From: Demequina soli | GTDB taxonomy: Bacteria; Actinomycetota; Actinomycetes; Actinomycetales; Demequinaceae | DNA: 64,000 bases | Reading direction: 5' to 3' | Assembly (NCBI RefSeq): GCF_000971195.1 | Contig: NZ_BBLZ01000001.1 | Span: forward strand, 295,246-359,245 | Shown here: positions 50,105-59,507 of the stretch, piece after piece | Position numbering within the stretch: the first letter of the stretch is position 1 | Layout of the letters: every line of letters starts with the position of its first letter | The notes under the pieces: model-generated | Databases searched by the model: none | What the model saw: only the letters and a program-made list of their open reading frames with translations | Told to the model about the DNA's origin: nothing | Made by a program: the position numbers and the translations under genes

Positions 50105-51109
50105 TCAGGAGAGACGGACGCGGGGGTCGACCGCCGCGAGCGCGACGTCGACGAGCGTGTTGAGGATCACGTAGACCGCGCCGAGGATGAGGCACACGGC
50201 CGCGATGGCGGGGAAGTCGCCGACGCCGATCGCGCCGGAGAGGTACGAGCCGAGCCCGTTCCACGAGAACACCTGCTCCACCACGACGAGGCTCGAGACC
50301 ATGAAGCCCGCCTGCACCGCGAGCAGGGACAGCGCGGGGGACGATGCGTTGCGGAGCGCATGGCGACGAAGCACGGTGCCCTCACGCTCGCCCAGCGCGC
50401 GGGCGGTGCGTGCCCACGGCGAACGGAGCGACGACGCGATGCCGTCCGCGAGCACTCGCGCAAGCGCGACGCCCGAGCCGACCGCGGCGGCGAACGCCGG
50501 CAGCAACAGGTGCTGGATCGCGTCCCACGTGTAGGTGGGGCTCCCGTGGAGCATGCCGTCGAGCACGTAGAACCCGGTGGCATCGTCGTAAGGCCCGTAC
50601 GACGAGCGGCCCGCCGCCGGCAACGCTCCCCCGAGCCACTTGTAGAACACGAGGACGGAGAGCATGGCGATGAGGAACGACGGGGCGGACGCCGCGGAGA
50701 AGAACACGAAGCGCATGAACGCCCCGAGACGGCCCGGGCGCGAGTACAGCGACGCGAGCGAGACGCCGATCACGACGGTGAGCGCCAGCGCCCAGCCCGC
50801 GAGCTCGAGCGTGGCCGGCAGCCGCGTCGCGAGCTCGTCCGCGATCGGCCGCTTGGAGGACAGCGAGATGCCGAAGTCCCCTTGGACCGCACCCACCACG
50901 AACGAGCCGAACTGGACGGGGATCGGGTTGTCGAGCCCCAGCTCCTCGCGCGCGGCCTCGACGGACTCTGCGCTGGCGTTCACGCCGACATAGGTGCGCA
51001 CCGGGTCGGAGTCCGCGACCTTGCCGAGCGTGAACACCAGTAGCGTGAGGAAGAACAGGACGACGAGGAGCGACCCGAGTCGCTTGGAGATGAAGACCAG
51101 CACTGTCAC
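50105..51109 (-). CDS. Dpp/Opp-type ABC transporter permease (DppB-like)
   Basis: A 334-residue BPD_transp_1 permease: N-terminal helix, a large extracytoplasmic loop (about 35-100, with EELGLDNPIPVQFGSFV), five further helices and the EAA loop near WARTARALGEREGTVLRRHALRN. The GTG at 51109 overlaps the DppC stop (GTGA). An insertion around KWLGGALPAAGRSSYGPYDDATG lengthens one periplasmic loop, as usual in DppB. Confidence 0.9.
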   Translation of the reverse strand: MTVLVFISKRLGSLLVVLFFLTLLVFTLGKVADSDPVRTYVGVNASAESVEAAREELGLDNPIPVQFGSFVVGAVQGDFGISLSSKRPIADELATRLPATLELAGWALALTVVIGVSLASLYSRPGRLGAFMRFVFFSAASAPSFLIAMLSVLVFYKWLGGALPAAGRSSYGPYDDATGFYVLDGMLHGSPTYTWDAIQHLLLPAFAAAVGSGVALARVLADGIASSLRSPWARTARALGEREGTVLRRHALRNASSPALSLLAVQAGFMVSSLVVVEQVFSWNGLGSYLSGAIGVGDFPAIAAVCLILGAVYVILNTLVDVALAAVDPRVRLS

Positions 51110-51984
51110 ACACCCGTCCGCCGGAGGACCACGCGAAGCGCGTCGCCGGCATAGTTGAAGACGAAGGCCAGCAGGCCGATCGCGAGGCTCGGGAGGACCG
51201 CGATCCACCACGCGTTGAGGAAGTACTTCATCCCGTCGGAGGCCATGCGGCCGAGCTCGGGCGCCGGCGCCGGCGTGCCGAGGCCGATGAAGGACAAGGC
51301 GGCGAGGGTCATCACGACGGCACCGATGTCGAGGCTCGCCGTGACCACGACGGTGGGCATGACGGCGGGCACCACGTGGCGCCACAGCAGCCGCCAGCCC
51401 GTCACGCCCGCCACTCGCGCGGCCTGCACGTGAGGCAAGGCGGCGACGCGGCGCACCTCACCGCGCACGAGCCGCGCGTACAGCGGCCACCACACGACGA
51501 CGATGCCGATCATCGCGGACCCGAGCGACTGACCGATCGCGGCGGCGATCGCCATCGCGATGATCATCGCGGGGAACGCGAGGAACAGATCGGTGAAGCG
51601 CATGAGGGCGGTGTCGATCCAACCGCCCCGGAACCCGGCGACCACGCCGATCAGCGTGCCGATCGCGGCCGAGATCAGGGTCACCACCAGGGCGGCGAAG
51701 AGGCTGCGCTGCATACCCGCGACCAGCCGGGTGGCCATGTCCATGCCGAGCACGTCGGTGCCGAGCACATGCCCCGGCGACAGCGGGGGGAGCAGCTGCT
51801 CGCCCGCGGGGATGATCGCGCTGTACGGCATGAGCGCCGGGCCGACGAGGGCGATCAGCACCGTGGCCGCGACGGCGACGAGCGACAGCTTCTCGCCGAA
51901 CCCGAGCGCTGACCACGCGCCCTCGGGACGGTCGGAGGCGGGACGCTCGAGCCGCTTGAGGGTGCGCTTAGGCGAGTACAGCAT
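51106..51984 (-). CDS. Dpp/Opp-type ABC transporter permease (DppC-like)
   Basis: A 292-residue permease with the DppC N-terminal cytosolic tail, the segment HVLGTDVLGMDMATRLVAGMQRSL and the EAA loop HVQAARVAGVTGWRLLWRHVVP. It starts at ATG 51984, inside the end of the ATPase gene (17-bp overlap). Together with DppB it forms the channel. Confidence 0.91.
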   Translation of the reverse strand: MLYSPKRTLKRLERPASDRPEGAWSALGFGEKLSLVAVAATVLIALVGPALMPYSAIIPAGEQLLPPLSPGHVLGTDVLGMDMATRLVAGMQRSLFAALVVTLISAAIGTLIGVVAGFRGGWIDTALMRFTDLFLAFPAMIIAMAIAAAIGQSLGSAMIGIVVVWWPLYARLVRGEVRRVAALPHVQAARVAGVTGWRLLWRHVVPAVMPTVVVTASLDIGAVVMTLAALSFIGLGTPAPAPELGRMASDGMKYFLNAWWIAVLPSLAIGLLAFVFNYAGDALRVVLRRTGV

Positions 51985-53686
51985 CGACGAGCCTCCGGCC
52001 GTAGTCCGTGGTGATGTCCTGCGCGAGATCCGCGGCGCCGACCGTCTCGACGATCTCACCGCCCGTCATCACGAGCACCCGATCGGCGATGAGACGCGCC
52101 GCCGCGAGGTCGTGGGTCACGAACATGACGGAGATGCCGAGCGAGTGGCGCAGCAGGTTGATGAGGTTGAGCACCGAGCATGCGACGGACACGTCGAGCG
52201 CGCTCGTGGGCTCGTCGCAGAGCAGGACGGAGGGTGGCACCACCACGGCGCGCGCGATCGCGACCCGCTGCTGCTGGCCGCCCGACAGCTGGGTGGGCCG
52301 GGCCCCGAGAACGGACTCGTCGAGCCCGACGAGCTCGAGGGTGCGCAGCGCCATCGCGCGCATCTCCGCGCGCGACAGACCCTTGCCCGTGGTCGTGTGC
52401 TCGATGCGCTCGCGCAGCAGCTCCTCCACGGTGCGCCAGGGAGTGAGGGACGCACCGGCGTCCTGGAAGATCACCTGCGTCCCCTCGCCCGCGACGCCCT
52501 GCGAGTCGACGGAGCCGGAATCCGGCGTCTCGATGCCCGCGGCGATCCGCAGGAGGGTCGACTTGCCCGACCCCGACTCGCCCACGAGCGCGACCGCCTC
52601 GCGGTAGCCGATCTCGAAGGACACGTTCTTGAGCACGTGGTTGCCCACCTTGCGCCCTCGCACCCGTGCCGTGTAGGTCTTGTCGACCTCGTTGACCGTG
52701 AGCGAGGGGCGGGTGACGTGCTCGACGAGGCGCACGTCCGACAGCCCGCTCGCAGCGCCGACCGCGGCAGTCGGACCGGTGAATCGGTTCCACAGGAGCT
52801 CGCCCGCCGCCCACGCCGACGCGACCGCATCGTCCGGGCGGCCCAGGTCGTCGAGCATGTCCTGCATCGAGGCCACGACGGCGGGTTCCGGCGCGCCGAC
52901 CGGCCGGGCGCGATCCGTGGCGAGGGTGATCCGCGACGCCATGAGCCGCTGCGTGTAGTCGTCGGCGGGCTCCCCGATGACCTGCTCGGCAGACCCGGTC
53001 TCGACCACGACGCCGTCCTTCATCACGGCGATCTCGTCGCACATGTGGCGGGCCACGCCCAGGTCGTGCGTGACGAAGAGGACGGCGCACCCCGCTCCCT
53101 CGATCGACTCGCGAAGAACGCTCAGGACCTCGGCCTGGACGGACACGTCGAGGGCGGTGGTGGGCTCGTCGGCGACGAGCAGCAGCGGCTGCGGTGCGAG
53201 CGCGAGCGCGATCATGACGCGCTGCCGCATACCGCCCGAGAGCTGGTGGGGGTACTTCTTGAGGACATCGCCCGCACGGCGGATCTGGACCCGCTCGAGC
53301 GCCGCGACCGATGCCTCGGCGGACCCGGTGTAGCGGTTGAGCATCCGCCCGATGGTCATGGTGGGGTCCAGCGAACGCATCGGGTCCTGGAACACCGAGG
53401 TGACGTCACGCCCGCGGACCTGGGACCACGCCTGGTCCGTGATGGGAACCAGGTCGCGACCCGCGATCGAGATGCCCCCCGTCGCATGCGCTGAGCCGTC
53501 GGCGGGGATGATCCCCTGCACGGCCGCGCCGATGGTGGATTTGCCCGAGCCCGACTCCCCCACGAGCCCGAGGCATCGGCCCGCGGCGATCGACAGCGTG
53601 ACGTCCTTCACCGCTGCGACGGTGCGCCCGCGCCCGCGGTAGGTCACGGTGAGATCGGAGACCGTGAGGACGGTCGATTCGGCCAT
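51968..53686 (-). CDS. Dpp/Opp-type ABC transporter ATPase, fused DppD-DppF
   Basis: A 572-residue protein with two complete ABC domains. The first (about 1-260) has GESGSGKST, LSGGMRQRV and LVADEPTTALD; the second (about 320-572) has GESGSGKST, LSGGQQQRV and LLCDEPTSALD. Each corresponds to one of the usually separate DppD and DppF subunits. A linker of about 50 residues joins them. It precedes DppC by overlap and follows the binding protein after a 15-bp-stem hairpin. Confidence 0.92.
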   Translation of the reverse strand: MAESTVLTVSDLTVTYRGRGRTVAAVKDVTLSIAAGRCLGLVGESGSGKSTIGAAVQGIIPADGSAHATGGISIAGRDLVPITDQAWSQVRGRDVTSVFQDPMRSLDPTMTIGRMLNRYTGSAEASVAALERVQIRRAGDVLKKYPHQLSGGMRQRVMIALALAPQPLLLVADEPTTALDVSVQAEVLSVLRESIEGAGCAVLFVTHDLGVARHMCDEIAVMKDGVVVETGSAEQVIGEPADDYTQRLMASRITLATDRARPVGAPEPAVVASMQDMLDDLGRPDDAVASAWAAGELLWNRFTGPTAAVGAASGLSDVRLVEHVTRPSLTVNEVDKTYTARVRGRKVGNHVLKNVSFEIGYREAVALVGESGSGKSTLLRIAAGIETPDSGSVDSQGVAGEGTQVIFQDAGASLTPWRTVEELLRERIEHTTTGKGLSRAEMRAMALRTLELVGLDESVLGARPTQLSGGQQQRVAIARAVVVPPSVLLCDEPTSALDVSVACSVLNLINLLRHSLGISVMFVTHDLAAARLIADRVLVMTGGEIVETVGAADLAQDITTDYGRRLVDAVLA

Positions 53687-53708
53687 GGGCCTCTCCTTCG
53701 CGTGATGG

Positions 53709-53746
53709 GGTCCCCGCGGCGGCCGGGAGGCGCCGCCGCGGGGACC
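53709..53746 (-). terminator. Intra-operon hairpin between binding protein and ATPase genes
   Basis: Perfect 15-bp stem GGTCCCCGCGGCGGC/GCCGCCGCGGGGACC with an 8-nt loop, 16 bp after the binding-protein stop. It probably attenuates or stabilises so that the binding protein is made in excess. Confidence 0.65.
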
Positions 53747-53761
53747 GATCGGGGATGGTGG

Positions 53762-55345
53762 CTACGCGGCCGGGGACAGCTGGGTGAAGTCGAACGTGAT
53801 ACCCAGCAGCGGGTAGCTCGCCGTGGCCGCGCCCGTGATGCCCGCCTGGAAGGCGGCCGACACCTTGAGGTCCGCGACGGTGTACCAGGCCGCGGACTTC
53901 GTGACGGCGTCCGTGACGTCCCCGTAGAGGTCGCGGTCACCGGTCTCGATCGCCTTGTCGAGCATCGCGTCGAGGCCGTCGACCTCCGGGTAGAACAGGT
54001 TGAGCCCGCCGTCGCCCGAGTAGATCAGGCGCGCCCACGCGTCCGGGTGCGCCGCGTCGGGGAACACGCTCATGAGCGAGATGTCGGGCGCCTTCTCCGG
54101 GTCGAACACGGTCGACCAGTACGCGCTGGACTCCAGCCCGATGGACTCGGCCGAGATGCCCACGGTGTTGAGCTGGGCCGCCAGGTTGTCGGCGATGTCC
54201 TGGCCGCCGGGGACGTACGACGGGTAGTCGATGGTGATGGTCTTCCCGGCGAGGTCGCCCGCGGCGAGCGCGGCGAGCGCGTCCGGGTCGAACTCGATCC
54301 CGGTCTGGTTGAGGGCCGGGTCGACGAGCGTCGCCGGGAACACCCCCGTGGACGTCGTGCCGAGGTCGCCGTAGACGGACTGGACGATGGCGTCCCAGTC
54401 GATGCCCGCGAGCAGCGCCCGCCGGGTGTCCGCGGAGGCCAGCGCGTCGCGGTTGGTGTTGAGGTACACCACCGGCGCCATCGTCGACGCGTAGGTGTAG
54501 GTCTCGAGGCTCTCGTCGGCGCTGAGCGCATCGAACAGCGGCTTGTTCGCCGAGCCGATGTATCCGTCGAGCTCGCCGCTCTCGAGCTGCAGCTGGATCG
54601 TGTTGGTCGAGTCGAGGACGTGGAAGTCGATCGCGTCGTAGCCGCCGGTGTCGCCCCAGTAGGAGTCGTTGGCCGTCAGCTCGTAGCTGACGCCCTCGTC
54701 GAACGTGCCGTACTGGAACGGACCGGTGCCCGCGGAGTTCTTCGCGAACCAGTCCGCGTCGTCGCCGTGCGCGGCGAGCGCGTCGGGCGAGATCATCTTG
54801 AGACCGAAGGGCGACGCGAGGTAGTCGAGGAACGCGTCGTTCGGCGCCTCGAGCGTGAACACCACCTCGGTGTCCGAAGGCGTGTCGATGGACGCGATGC
54901 CCCCGACGAGGTAGGCCGGCCCGGACTCGCCCTCGGAGACCATGCGATCGACGGAGGGCTGGACGGCCGCGGATGTGAACGGCGTGCCGTCGGCGAACAC
55001 GACGCCGTCGCGCAGGGTGAACGTGTACGTGAGACCGTCGTCGGACACGGACCAGTCGGTGGCGAGCGACGGCACGATCTCCGGCTCGTCGGTGCCGGTC
55101 GCATACTTCACGAGGCCCTCGTACGCGGCGAGCACCAGGTTCATCTCGGAGCCGTTGTACGCGCTGCTCGGGTCGGGCGCCGAGATGTCGGCCGAGAGCC
55201 CCATGTCGAGGACCGTGTCGACATCGGCGGCGCCGGAGGCGCCGGCCGACTGGCCCGGCAGGGTCTCGTCGGCGCTCGAGCAGGCGCTGAGCCCGAGCGC
55301 CAGAGCGGCGGCTCCGGCGAGGGCGAAGGTGGTGCGGCGGTTCAC
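53762..55345 (-). CDS. Extracellular solute-binding lipoprotein, family 5 (Dpp-type)
   Basis: A 527-residue SBP_bac_5 protein with lipoprotein signal (MNRRTTFALAGAAALALGLS-A-C) and typical blocks (YEGLVKYATG, IVPSLATDWSVSDDGLTYTFTLRDGVVFADGTP, GTGPFQ, NTNRDALASADTRRAL). The family binds peptides, nickel chelates and various small amides or opines, so the ligand cannot be read off. It is the first gene of the operon running to the MFS gene and has its own copy of the regulon operator (55400) upstream. Confidence 0.91.
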   Translation of the reverse strand: MNRRTTFALAGAAALALGLSACSSADETLPGQSAGASGAADVDTVLDMGLSADISAPDPSSAYNGSEMNLVLAAYEGLVKYATGTDEPEIVPSLATDWSVSDDGLTYTFTLRDGVVFADGTPFTSAAVQPSVDRMVSEGESGPAYLVGGIASIDTPSDTEVVFTLEAPNDAFLDYLASPFGLKMISPDALAAHGDDADWFAKNSAGTGPFQYGTFDEGVSYELTANDSYWGDTGGYDAIDFHVLDSTNTIQLQLESGELDGYIGSANKPLFDALSADESLETYTYASTMAPVVYLNTNRDALASADTRRALLAGIDWDAIVQSVYGDLGTTSTGVFPATLVDPALNQTGIEFDPDALAALAAGDLAGKTITIDYPSYVPGGQDIADNLAAQLNTVGISAESIGLESSAYWSTVFDPEKAPDISLMSVFPDAAHPDAWARLIYSGDGGLNLFYPEVDGLDAMLDKAIETGDRDLYGDVTDAVTKSAAWYTVADLKVSAAFQAGITGAATASYPLLGITFDFTQLSPAA

Positions 55346-55395
55346 AGCTGGCTCCTTCGGAGTGGGATCGGGACCGTTGGGGGGAACGGTACGAC

Positions 55396-55413
55396 GAACC
55401 TATCGGTCAATAG
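55396..55413 (-). promoter_or_regulatory. Regulon operator 2 (transporter operon promoter)
   Basis: The minus strand reads CTATTGACCGATAGGTT, preceded by TAA as in the other sites (TAACTAT). It is an imperfect copy of CTATCG-N2-CGATAG about 55-65 bp before the binding-protein start. Confidence 0.7.
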
Positions 55414-55435
55414 TTACATTGAGTCGCGGGCCGTG

Positions 55436-57187
55436 TTACGAGTGCGTTTCGGCCGCCTGGGAACGGGTCCAGCGGACCCAGTCGCCCGAGGCGGTGATGT
55501 CGATCGCGCCCTCGGTCGCGTGCTGCTCGCACAGGAATCCGTTGACGACGCGGCCGTCATCGAGGGCGACGTTGCCGATGGCCATCGGAGAGGGGATCTC
55601 GTCGACGAAGGTCCCGAATCCCGCGGCAGGGAGCCGCCACACCTCACCGCGGATCGCACCGCCCGAACCGGCGGGGCCGACGGAACGGACGAGCCCCGGC
55701 TTGGGGGGAACCGTCCTGAGAGCGTACATCCGGTACTCGGGCGACGTGATCGCGTCGCCGACCAGGAGAGCGCCGCGATCGGCGAGCTGATGGTGCAACG
55801 GCTGGCCGGCGCGATGCGCGCCGACGACGAACACGTCGACCTCGCCGGGCTCGGGCTCGGTGTCGCCCGCGGGCAGCACCCCAGGAGCGTCGACCCGCTC
55901 CGCGATGTCGCGCGCGATCCGGAGCAGGCGCGCGTCGCTGAAGGCGTGGCCCGTGAGCATCGCGCCGAAGCGGTCCTCGCCGGCGCGTCCCGCGGGCAGC
56001 GCCACGGCCGCCAGGTCGAGCAGGTTGGCGAAGTTGGTGAACCGGCCCATGCGCGAGTTCGCGCCCACCGGGTCCGCCGCGACCTCGGCGAGAGTGGGGT
56101 GCCACGTCGTCGTGGGCGTGAGCACGGCCGCGGCGTCGGCGAGCAACGCGGTCGCGGCCGCGCGGTACCCCTCGAGCGCGCGCTGGTCCGCGAAGAGCGC
56201 AGCCGCGGTGTGGCCGGCGCCGGCGAGGACGATCCCGGCCACGGTCGGGTCGATCTCGGCGCCTATCTCATCGCGGTGCGCCTCGAGGTGCTCCCCGACC
56301 GCCGCGTAACGCTCGGCCACGAACGAGGACTCATAGAGCATGCGCGCCGCATCGAGCAGGGGCACGATCGACCGCTCGACGGTGTCGAGGCCCGCATCGC
56401 GCGCGGCCTCGACGACGCGCGCGAACTGCTCGGCCCAACCAGGGGCAAGGTCGCCGAGCTCCGCCGCCCGCGGCACCACCAGGCGCCGCCGCGCGGTGGA
56501 CGCGAGGACCGGCGCGGCGGAGGGACGCGCCGAGAGCGGGTCGCCCGCGTCGGGTCCGGACATGACCCGCATCGCGAGCGCCGCCAGCTCGGGGTCGGCG
56601 CTGAACACGGTCACGCAGTCGAGGGAGGCGCACGCGGGGACCACCCCGGTCGTCGGGACAAGCCCCCGCGTGGGCTTGAGGCCCCAGAGTCCGTGGAGCG
56701 CCGCGGGGACCCGCCCGGAACCCGCGGTGTCGGTGCCGAGCGCAAGGTCCACGAGGCCCAGCGCCACCGCCACGGCGGAACCGGAGCTCGAGCCGCCGCT
56801 GATGCGGTCCTCGCGCGACGCATGCCTGACAGCGCCATACGGCGAACGCGTGCCCACGAGCCCGGTCGCGAACTGGTCGAGGTTGGTCTTGCCGACCACG
56901 ATCGCGCCTGCAGCGCGGAGGCGGGCCACCGCCGCGGCGTCGGCGCCGGGCACATAGGCGAACGTAGGCGCGGCGGCCGTGGTCCGGCAGCCCGCCACGT
57001 CAATGTTGTCCTTCACGGCGACCAGCCGGCCGGCGAGGGGGAGGCAGGCGCCGCCGGCCACCGCCTCGTCGACGCGCGCCGCCTCGGCCTCGAGGACGTC
57101 GGCGGCCACGACATGGATCCATGCCTCGGGACGCGACGTCTCCACGACGGCAGCGCTGAACCGCGCCACCGCATCGGCCGCCGTCAC
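55436..57187 (-). CDS. atzF: Allophanate hydrolase
   Basis: A 583-residue amidase-signature enzyme that hydrolyses allophanate to ammonia and carbamate/CO2. The Ser-cisSer-Lys site is visible (Lys59 in VAVKDNIDVAG, Ser-rich SGGSSSGSAVAV about 130-140, nucleophile in GTDTAGSGRVPA about Ser157). The additional C-terminal domain (about 460-583, with FVVGAHRAGQPLHHQL, YRMYALRT and ATEGAIDIT) is the one found in AtzF and urea amidolyase, not in ordinary amidases. The GTG at 57187 overlaps the DUF1989 gene stop. Confidence 0.93.
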   Translation of the reverse strand: MTAADAVARFSAAVVETSRPEAWIHVVAADVLEAEAARVDEAVAGGACLPLAGRLVAVKDNIDVAGCRTTAAAPTFAYVPGADAAAVARLRAAGAIVVGKTNLDQFATGLVGTRSPYGAVRHASREDRISGGSSSGSAVAVALGLVDLALGTDTAGSGRVPAALHGLWGLKPTRGLVPTTGVVPACASLDCVTVFSADPELAALAMRVMSGPDAGDPLSARPSAAPVLASTARRRLVVPRAAELGDLAPGWAEQFARVVEAARDAGLDTVERSIVPLLDAARMLYESSFVAERYAAVGEHLEAHRDEIGAEIDPTVAGIVLAGAGHTAAALFADQRALEGYRAAATALLADAAAVLTPTTTWHPTLAEVAADPVGANSRMGRFTNFANLLDLAAVALPAGRAGEDRFGAMLTGHAFSDARLLRIARDIAERVDAPGVLPAGDTEPEPGEVDVFVVGAHRAGQPLHHQLADRGALLVGDAITSPEYRMYALRTVPPKPGLVRSVGPAGSGGAIRGEVWRLPAAGFGTFVDEIPSPMAIGNVALDDGRVVNGFLCEQHATEGAIDITASGDWVRWTRSQAAETHS

Positions 57188-57864
57188 GCCGCGACCGCCG
57201 GGTCGGTCACGACGACGCGCAGCGGCGTGGGGTTGAAGTCGTTGCACGGGTTGTTGACCTGCGGGCAGTTGGAGAGCACCACCAGCACGTCGCGCTCGGC
57301 ACGGAGGGCGACGCGCCTGCCCGGCCCCGACATGCCGTCCACGATCCCGAGCGTCCCGTCGGGCTCGACCGGCACGTTCATGAACCAGTTGATGTTCGAC
57401 ACGAGGTCGCGCGGACCGAGGCCGTGCCGCGCGCCCTCGAGCAGGAAGTTCTCACGGCATGCGTGATGGAACAGGGTGTGGTGCCCGTAGCGGAGCGTGT
57501 TCGACTCCTTGGAGCACGCCCCACCGATGGTGTCCTGGCGGTCGACCTCATTGCCGACGATCGTCATGAGCGGGTGGCCCTCCTGATCACGCAGGACGGC
57601 GCCATCGACCAGGTAGGCGTTGCGCTGCGCGGCGAGCGTCGCCTGCACGCTGTAGCGCACGTCGCGGTCGGCGGCGTCGTAGATGAGGCAGTCGCCGGAC
57701 TGGTTGCCGCCGACGTCGACGAGCGTGAGCACGCGACCCGCGCGCACCACCAGCGACCATCCCTCGCGAGGCGCGATCTCGTGGTCGTCGACCACGACGC
57801 CGGCCACGAGGGGCTCGGAGCGATCGAAGTAGTCGGCCTCATGCGTGGCCCAGGTGACGGTCAT
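57184..57864 (-). CDS. DUF1989 protein, urea carboxylase-associated protein 2 (carboxyguanidine deiminase subunit-like)
   Basis: A 226-residue DUF1989 protein with IVGNEVDRQ, ESNTLRYGHH, NFLLEGARHGLGPRDLVSNINWFMNV and the C-terminal SNCPQVNNPCNDFNP cysteine pair that binds zinc in this family. UAAP1/UAAP2 pairs beside carboxylase and allophanate hydrolase were shown to be carboxyguanidine deiminase (CgdAB) in guanidine-using bacteria. The ATG at 57864 overlaps the preceding gene's stop. Confidence 0.88.
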   Translation of the reverse strand: MTVTWATHEADYFDRSEPLVAGVVVDDHEIAPREGWSLVVRAGRVLTLVDVGGNQSGDCLIYDAADRDVRYSVQATLAAQRNAYLVDGAVLRDQEGHPLMTIVGNEVDRQDTIGGACSKESNTLRYGHHTLFHHACRENFLLEGARHGLGPRDLVSNINWFMNVPVEPDGTLGIVDGMSGPGRRVALRAERDVLVVLSNCPQVNNPCNDFNPTPLRVVVTDPAVAA

Positions 57865-58724
57865 CGGATCCCCCTTGCGAGCAGGTACTGGTCGGTGTTG
57901 AGGTACGCGCGGGTGCGCTCGGGCGTCGCGCCCCACCACGGATCGGCGGGGGACGATGCGGCGGCGGCCCACGCGTGGACGCGGAGGGGGCCCGCGCGGT
58001 ACGCCTCGGCGGGATCGAGGGGGTGCACGGCGTTCGCGATGAGGATCGTGAGCGGCATCTCGGCGACCAGGTCGACAGTCGCCCCGGCGCCGCCTCCCCC
58101 GGTCCAGTCGAGCGCGCCGTCGGCGGCGACCCGCACACCCTTGAAGAACGACACGCTGGGCGGGACGTCGCGCGCCGTCAGGCCCTGCTTCGCGGCCGCC
58201 AGGAGGAGCAGCTCCCGCCCGGCCGCCGTCGCGGTATGCGCGGCGCCGGCGCCGTAGCGCGCGACGTTGCCGGCGAGCGTGGTCACGCCGCAGAACGCGT
58301 CGTGGTGGCCGCCCGCCGCATCGGCGACGACCGTGGCGAGGACGCGGCCGTCGCCCGACAGCAGCGGATGCCCGGTGCCGAGGTAGGCCTGCCACGGAAT
58401 CTTCTGCGTATCGGCGACGTTGAGGCGCTCGGCGGGGTTGAGCGCGCTGTGGAGCACCACGTGCGCGCACGCGTCCCCCGTCAGGTCCTCCAGGCGGATC
58501 CGCGTGCCGCGGGCCACCGTCATGTGGGTGTAGCCCGGACCCGCGACCGTCTCCGCCCACACGAGGCTCGCGGGATCGACGTCGGCGGGGACGTGTGGCG
58601 AGGTCGCCGGCGGGAGGTACGGCATGGCCTCGACGGCGGTATCGGCGCGCCCGCGCGCATCGTCGCGCGCCTGGGCCAGCGTCGCGGTGTCCGAGCGGCG
58701 CCCCGCTCCAAGATCGTCGGTCAC
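57861..58724 (-). CDS. DUF1989 protein, urea carboxylase-associated protein 1 (carboxyguanidine deiminase subunit-like)
   Basis: A 287-residue DUF1989 protein: VAGPGYTHMTVARGTRIRLEDL, ADTQKIPWQAYLG, HHDAFCGVTTL and LNTDQYLLARG. It has a longer N-terminus than its partner. GTG 58724 is chosen because the regulatory palindrome lies just upstream; a longer start at 58754 would put the operator inside the gene. It is the first gene of UAAP1-UAAP2-atzF and divergent from the TetR regulator. Confidence 0.88.
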   Translation of the reverse strand: MTDDLGAGRRSDTATLAQARDDARGRADTAVEAMPYLPPATSPHVPADVDPASLVWAETVAGPGYTHMTVARGTRIRLEDLTGDACAHVVLHSALNPAERLNVADTQKIPWQAYLGTGHPLLSGDGRVLATVVADAAGGHHDAFCGVTTLAGNVARYGAGAAHTATAAGRELLLLAAAKQGLTARDVPPSVSFFKGVRVAADGALDWTGGGGAGATVDLVAEMPLTILIANAVHPLDPAEAYRAGPLRVHAWAAAASSPADPWWGATPERTRAYLNTDQYLLARGIR

Positions 58725-58730
58725 GGCATC

Positions 58731-58750
58731 ACCTTTCGGTCGATAGGTAC
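58731..58750 (-). promoter_or_regulatory. Regulon operator 3 (DUF1989/TetR divergon)
   Basis: The minus strand reads TACCTATCGACCGAAAGGT. Near-perfect ACCTATCG-N2-CG(A)AAGGT dyad with a TACCTAT -10-like start, 7-26 bp before the UAAP1 start and about 100 bp before the TetR start. Confidence 0.75.
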
Positions 58751-58846
58751 ACACGGAGTGTAGAGCGCGTTTGTTTCCGCACGATTTCGCGCGCGAGGCT
58801 CCCGTTCGACGGATGCGCGCAGGCGCTACTGTGGGGGCGATCCGCC

Positions 58847-59485
58847 ATGACGCACACCGACACGACCTCCCCCATCGCCGACGCCCCGCGCCGGTCGCGC
58901 CCCCATGGCAAGGAGCCCGTGGGGCGGGATCGGATCCTCGATGCGGCGGCGCGGCTGTTCGTCGAGCAGGGCTATGCCGCGACCACGACGCGTCAGATCT
59001 CGGCGGCGGTCGACATCAAGCAGCCGTCGCTCTACTACCACTTCCCCAACAAGGCCGCGATGCTCAAGGAGCTCCTGATCGAGACGACGCGCCCGTCGAT
59101 CGAGAAGGCACGCGAGCTGCTCGCCGAGGCCTCCGGGGATCCGCTCGAGCAGCTGCTGGCCCTGATCCGCTTCGACGTGCATCTGCTCGCGTCGGGTCCG
59201 TCGAACATCGGCGCCCTGTACCTGCTGCCCGAGACCAACGAGCCGCTCTTCGGGACCTTCCAGGCGCTCCGGCAGGAGCTGGTCGGCGCGTACGGCGCGC
59301 TGCTGCGCCGCGCGATCGCCGCGGGCCGCGCCGACGTGGACGACCCAGCGGCCACCGCTGCCCTGCTGTTCTCCCTGGTCGAGGGCGTGATCCTGCGCCG
59401 CGCCGACGACCCGCGGCTGGACGCCGAGGCCGTCGCCGACGGGATCGAGCAGGCGACGGTGCGCATCCTCGCCGCGCAGCGCTGA
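58847..59485 (+). CDS. TetR/AcrR family regulator of the nitrogen island
   Basis: A 212-residue regulator with HTH TTRQISAAVDIKQPSLYYHFPNKAAML (about residues 48-75) and a helical ligand domain. It sits in the centre of the island, divergent from the UAAP1 operon, with a CTATCG-type operator in between. The same operator occurs before three other island promoters, so this protein is the best candidate for the island repressor. The ATG at 58847 is in frame with the conserved domain start. Confidence 0.88.
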   Translation: MTHTDTTSPIADAPRRSRPHGKEPVGRDRILDAAARLFVEQGYAATTTRQISAAVDIKQPSLYYHFPNKAAMLKELLIETTRPSIEKARELLAEASGDPLEQLLALIRFDVHLLASGPSNIGALYLLPETNEPLFGTFQALRQELVGAYGALLRRAIAAGRADVDDPAATAALLFSLVEGVILRRADDPRLDAEAVADGIEQATVRILAAQR

Positions 59486-59489
59486 CGAA

Positions 59490-59506
59490 CCCCGCCCGGC
59501 GCGGGG
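59490..59506. terminator. Small GC hairpin between convergent genes
   Basis: CCCCGC-CCGGC-GCGGGG between the tetR stop (59485) and the MBL stop (59508). Confidence 0.55.
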
Positions 59507-59507
59507 G

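Noticed and set aside
58725..58754. Ten-codon longer start of the DUF1989 protein at 58754
   Set aside because: It would place the regulon operator and its -10 inside the coding sequence; GTG 58724 is consistent with the promoter layout of the other three operons.
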